DNA of 14,900 bases from NCBI GenBank assembly GCA_038064135.1, contig JBBTTS010000068.1, positions 1 to 14,900 of the forward strand. The letters are read 5' to 3'. A program made the translations under genes and the position numbers. How positions within the stretch are numbered: position 1 is the first letter of the stretch; each line of letters starts with the position of its first letter. This stretch comes from JBBTTS01 sp038064135. GTDB taxonomy: Bacteria > Patescibacteriota > Saccharimonadia > Saccharimonadales > OMJO01. Under the pieces are notes generated by a model that saw nothing but the letters and a program-made list of their open reading frames with translations, was not told where the DNA came from and made no database searches. Positions 12,844 to 14,900 of the stretch are shown one piece after another.

Positions 12844-14271
12844 ATGGCAACACAATCATTTTTCTTTTACGATCTTGAAACCAGTGGCTTTAATCCCCGC
12901 GAAGCTCGAATTATGCAATTCGCAGGTCAAAGAACATCGCTAGATCTAGATTTGATTAATGAGCCAGTAAACCTATTAATAAAGATTACCGCTGACGTTC
13001 TGCCTGACCCGGACGCTATTTTATTAACTGGCATTACGCCACAGAAAACTTTGTCCGAGGGGATTACTGAAGCCGAATTCTTAAAACTATTTCACGAACA
13101 AATAGCGTTGCCCGGGACAATTTTTGTTGGTTATAATTCGATACGTTTTGACGATGAATTTATGCGCTATTTGCATTATCGAAATTTTTATGATCCTTAC
13201 GAATGGCAATATACTGACAGTAAAAGCAAATGGGACTTATTAGATGTAATGAGAATGGCCAGGGCATTACGCCCCGAAGGTATGCAATGGCCATTTGACA
13301 GCAATGGAAAGCCTTCGAATCGACTAGAATTACTCAGTGTAATTAATAAAATAGGCCATAAAAATGCTCATGATGCATTAGCTGATGTAATTGCTTTGAT
13401 TGAATTAACAAAAAAATTTAAAAAAGTTCAGCCAAAATTGTTCAGCTATCTTTTGGGTATGAGAGATAAAACTGCAATTGAAACATTTATAAATAATTCG
13501 AAAACTTTTTTATACAGTTCTGGAAAATATCCTGGTGAATTCCAAAAAACTACTATCGTAACTGCAGTATCACCTCATCCAACAAGGCAGGCGGTCCTTG
13601 TATACGATCTTAGATATGACCCTCGGCCATTTATTAACATGACCGCAGATCAACTTGCCGAGTCCTGGAAATTAAAATACGATGACCCAAAGCGGCTACC
13701 GGTTAAAACTATGCAATTTAATCGCTGTCCGGCAGTCGCGCCAATTGGCGTGCTAGACCAATCAGCCCAAGATAGAATAAAAATAGACCTAATTTTGACT
13801 GAGACATATTATAAAATGATTGCCGAACATCCTAAATTCGCTAAAAATCTAAGTCAAGCTATAGAAATTCTAGATAAAGCTCAACAGTCACAATTTGTTA
13901 GCACAGAATCAGATGTCGATTCAAAAATGTACGAAGGGTTTTTTAGTCGATCCGACAAATATGCCATGTCGGCGGTACGAGCAGCCGATGAGACAGAGAT
14001 AGCAAGTATATCGCCAACATTTGAAGATAGTCGACTAGATGCTTTACTTACTTTATATAAAGCTAGAAATTATTCTAAGAGTTTAAACGATGAAGAACGA
14101 AAAAGCTGGGATCGTCACATCGAACGTAAACTCTTGACTGGTGATGACAATTCCAGGGCAGGGCAATTTTTCAAGCGTATATCAGAATTAGATTTAGATC
14201 CAAAAACAACTGATTCTATGAGATATCTTTTACAGGAATTACAATTATATGCTGAAAGCATATTGCCCTAA
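12844..14271 (+). CDS. sbcB: Exodeoxyribonuclease I (SbcB-type, DEDDh)
   Basis: A 475-residue protein matching exonuclease I, which degrades single-stranded DNA 3' to 5' in recombination and mismatch repair. The DEDDh residues are all visible: D10 and E12 in YDLETSG, D103 in GYNSIRFDDEFMR, and H176 with D181 in NAHDALADV. The stretches HYRNFYDPYEWQ, WDLLDVMRMARALRPEG and W-F-SNGKPSNRLE are the family signatures seen in E. coli ExoI, and the C-terminal SH3-like and helical parts (FNRCPAVAPIGVLD; LLTLYKARNY; RHIERKLL) are also present. Length equals the E. coli enzyme (475). ATG 12844 is preferred because GAGG lies six bases upstream. The gene converges with the small minus-strand gene at 14290. 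ExoI is best known from Gammaproteobacteria, so its occurrence here is worth noting. Confidence 0.93.
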   Translation: MATQSFFFYDLETSGFNPREARIMQFAGQRTSLDLDLINEPVNLLIKITADVLPDPDAILLTGITPQKTLSEGITEAEFLKLFHEQIALPGTIFVGYNSIRFDDEFMRYLHYRNFYDPYEWQYTDSKSKWDLLDVMRMARALRPEGMQWPFDSNGKPSNRLELLSVINKIGHKNAHDALADVIALIELTKKFKKVQPKLFSYLLGMRDKTAIETFINNSKTFLYSSGKYPGEFQKTTIVTAVSPHPTRQAVLVYDLRYDPRPFINMTADQLAESWKLKYDDPKRLPVKTMQFNRCPAVAPIGVLDQSAQDRIKIDLILTETYYKMIAEHPKFAKNLSQAIEILDKAQQSQFVSTESDVDSKMYEGFFSRSDKYAMSAVRAADETEIASISPTFEDSRLDALLTLYKARNYSKSLNDEERKSWDRHIERKLLTGDDNSRAGQFFKRISELDLDPKTTDSMRYLLQELQLYAESILP

Positions 14272-14275
14272 AGGG

Positions 14276-14296
14276 AATTTAATTAAATATTAAATT
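14276..14296. terminator. Possible bidirectional terminator between convergent genes
   Basis: A perfect 8-base inverted repeat, AATTTAAT (14276-14283) and ATTAAATT (14289-14296), with a 5-base loop lies where sbcB and the minus-strand small gene converge; a CCCT/AGGG pair sits just before it. The stem is all A/T and therefore weak, and it includes the small gene's stop codon. The position suits a terminator; the stability does not. Confidence 0.25.
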
Positions 14297-14466
14297 GTAA
14301 TTTCACTAAAATTTTGTATTGAAATTTGGAGTGGTTTACGTCTATATGCTCGACGAACATTTATTTCTAGACTAATAAATAAAGTTGCAAACAGAACTAG
14401 TGACCACCAGAAAGTAATTTCAAACTGAGTTCCGGGTATCCGGCCTAAAACTATCAACTCCAACAT
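14290..14466 (-). CDS. Small single-pass membrane protein, 58 residues
   Basis: ATG at 14466 to TAA at 14290-14292. The product starts MLELIVLGRIPGTQFEIT, has one hydrophobic helix at about residues 19-33 (FWWSLVLFATLFISL), then a basic stretch NVRRAYRRKPLQ, and so should be a small inner-membrane protein with its C-terminus inside. Expression signals support it: AGGAG (14472-14476) lies five bases before the ATG and a perfect TATAAT (14489-14494) lies upstream. It is downstream of, and on the same strand as, the PGPGW-family gene, with 68 bases between. I do not recognise a named family. Confidence 0.65.
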   Translation of the reverse strand: MLELIVLGRIPGTQFEITFWWSLVLFATLFISLEINVRRAYRRKPLQISIQNFSEITI

Positions 14467-14471
14467 GTCTA

Positions 14472-14494
14472 CTCCTAAGTTGAAGCAGATTATA
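14472..14494 (-). promoter_or_regulatory. Promoter (-10 TATAAT) and Shine-Dalgarno (AGGAG) of the small membrane protein gene
   Basis: On the minus strand TATAAT occupies 14494-14489 and AGGAG 14476-14472, five bases before the ATG at 14466. This gives a leader of about 16 bases with a proper Shine-Dalgarno sequence, in contrast to the leaderless pattern of mnmA, alaS and the FtsA-like gene. Confidence 0.6.
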
Positions 14495-14534
14495 ATATAA
14501 ATTAGGAATTAAAGCAATTGTATTTGTAAAAATA

Positions 14535-14900
14535 CTAATGTTTCGAATTAAAAATCGATATTTTTTTATAACGTCGGCGATTGTATAAGAGTACCGTTAA
14601 TGCTAAAATTATTGCTGAAAAACCAAAAATTCGTAGGTATGCGTCAAAATAAATTAGCAACCATAACCCAACTGTTAATAAACATATACCAAATACGTCC
14701 AAAAGTGTCATAACCCAAGGGTTAGCGACAAATATTTTTTCAACCACTGCTTTTCCTTCGGTTCGGAAACGTTTTAAAATTCGCTTGGCCCAATGATGGT
14801 TTATAGACAGAATACTAAGCCCTGCAATAAAAACTGGAAATGCCCCTGGTCCGGGAACAGGTAAAAGCAGTAATGAACAAAAAAGAAGTAATATACCAAG
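14535..14900 (-). CDS. PGPGW-family transmembrane protein, 5' end outside the window
   Basis: The minus-strand frame is open from the window edge (14900) to the stop at 14535-14537, giving 121 visible residues. A GTG at 14747 could be called as a start, but the frame upstream of it is plainly coding: LLLFCSLLLPVPGPGAFPVF then IAGLSILSINHHWAKRILKR. The PGPG motif followed by a hydrophobic stretch and WA-R-L matches the PGPGW putative transmembrane family (PF09656). Further membrane helices are LLDVFGICLLTVGLWLLIYF and IFGFSAIILALTVLL, ending in a basic tail (YNRRRYKKISIFNSKH). No catalytic motif is present and the function is unknown. The start codon lies beyond 14900. Confidence 0.75.
   Translation of the reverse strand, partial: LGILLLFCSLLLLPVPGPGAFPVFIAGLSILSINHHWAKRILKRFRTEGKAVVEKIFVANPWVMTLLDVFGICLLTVGLWLLIYFDAYLRIFGFSAIILALTVLLYNRRRYKKISIFNSKH

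Noticed and set aside
1..14900. CRISPR arrays, transposases, integrases, rRNA or tRNA genes
   Set aside because: I read both strands for them and saw no regularly spaced repeats, DDE or tyrosine-recombinase motifs, or tRNA T-arm signatures. The only notable direct repeat is the 30-bp pair at alaS.

Overview
The window reads like chromosomal DNA of a Patescibacteria (CPR) bacterium, most probably a Saccharibacteria (TM7) relative. This is an inference from gene content, not a database match. The evidence is dense packing with 4-14 base overlaps, an alanyl-tRNA synthetase without the C-terminal C-Ala domain, an FtsA/PilM-like ATPase coupled to a baseplate-J-like membrane protein, an SbcB-type exonuclease I, a PGPGW-family membrane protein, and TATAAT boxes so close to start codons that many mRNAs should be leaderless. 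TGA serves as a stop codon (ATGA overlaps at 6918 and 9003), so this is not the UGA-recoded Gracilibacteria/Absconditabacteria code.

Layout. Positions 95-1776: two secreted, C-terminally membrane-anchored surface proteins. The first is N-terminally incomplete and the sequence before it does not continue the frame. Positions 1821-4866: a translation block, mnmA (tRNA 2-thiouridylase) and alaS. Positions 4813-5016: an odd scar in which a 30-bp piece of the alaS 3' end is repeated exactly 144 bp downstream, followed by a second, different alaS-like tail, with two strong palindromes between. Positions 5002-5523 (minus): a Nudix hydrolase whose stop codon lies inside that second tail. Positions 5629-10049: a tightly overlapping operon of an FtsA-like ATPase, a baseplate-J-like membrane protein, ruvX and mltG. 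Positions 10050-10255: a 206-bp non-coding leader with a strong promoter. Positions 10256-11452: a membrane-anchored LysM-LysM-CHAP peptidoglycan hydrolase. Positions 11516-12784: obg. Positions 12844-14271: sbcB. Positions 14290-14466 and 14535-14900 (both minus): a 58-residue membrane protein and the visible part of a PGPGW-family protein.

How it fits together. The centre is an envelope and division region: the FtsA-like protein and its bitopic partner, MltG (which cleaves growing glycan strands) and a LysM-CHAP hydrolase all concern peptidoglycan or the membrane. The flanking genes are housekeeping (tRNA modification and charging, ribosome-linked GTPase, DNA repair). The most unusual observation is the att-like duplication at the alaS 3' end. 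The next are the coupled FtsA-like/baseplate-J-like pair, the leaderless promoter architecture, and the one long leader in front of the LysM-CHAP gene. No tRNA, rRNA, CRISPR array, transposase or integrase was seen.
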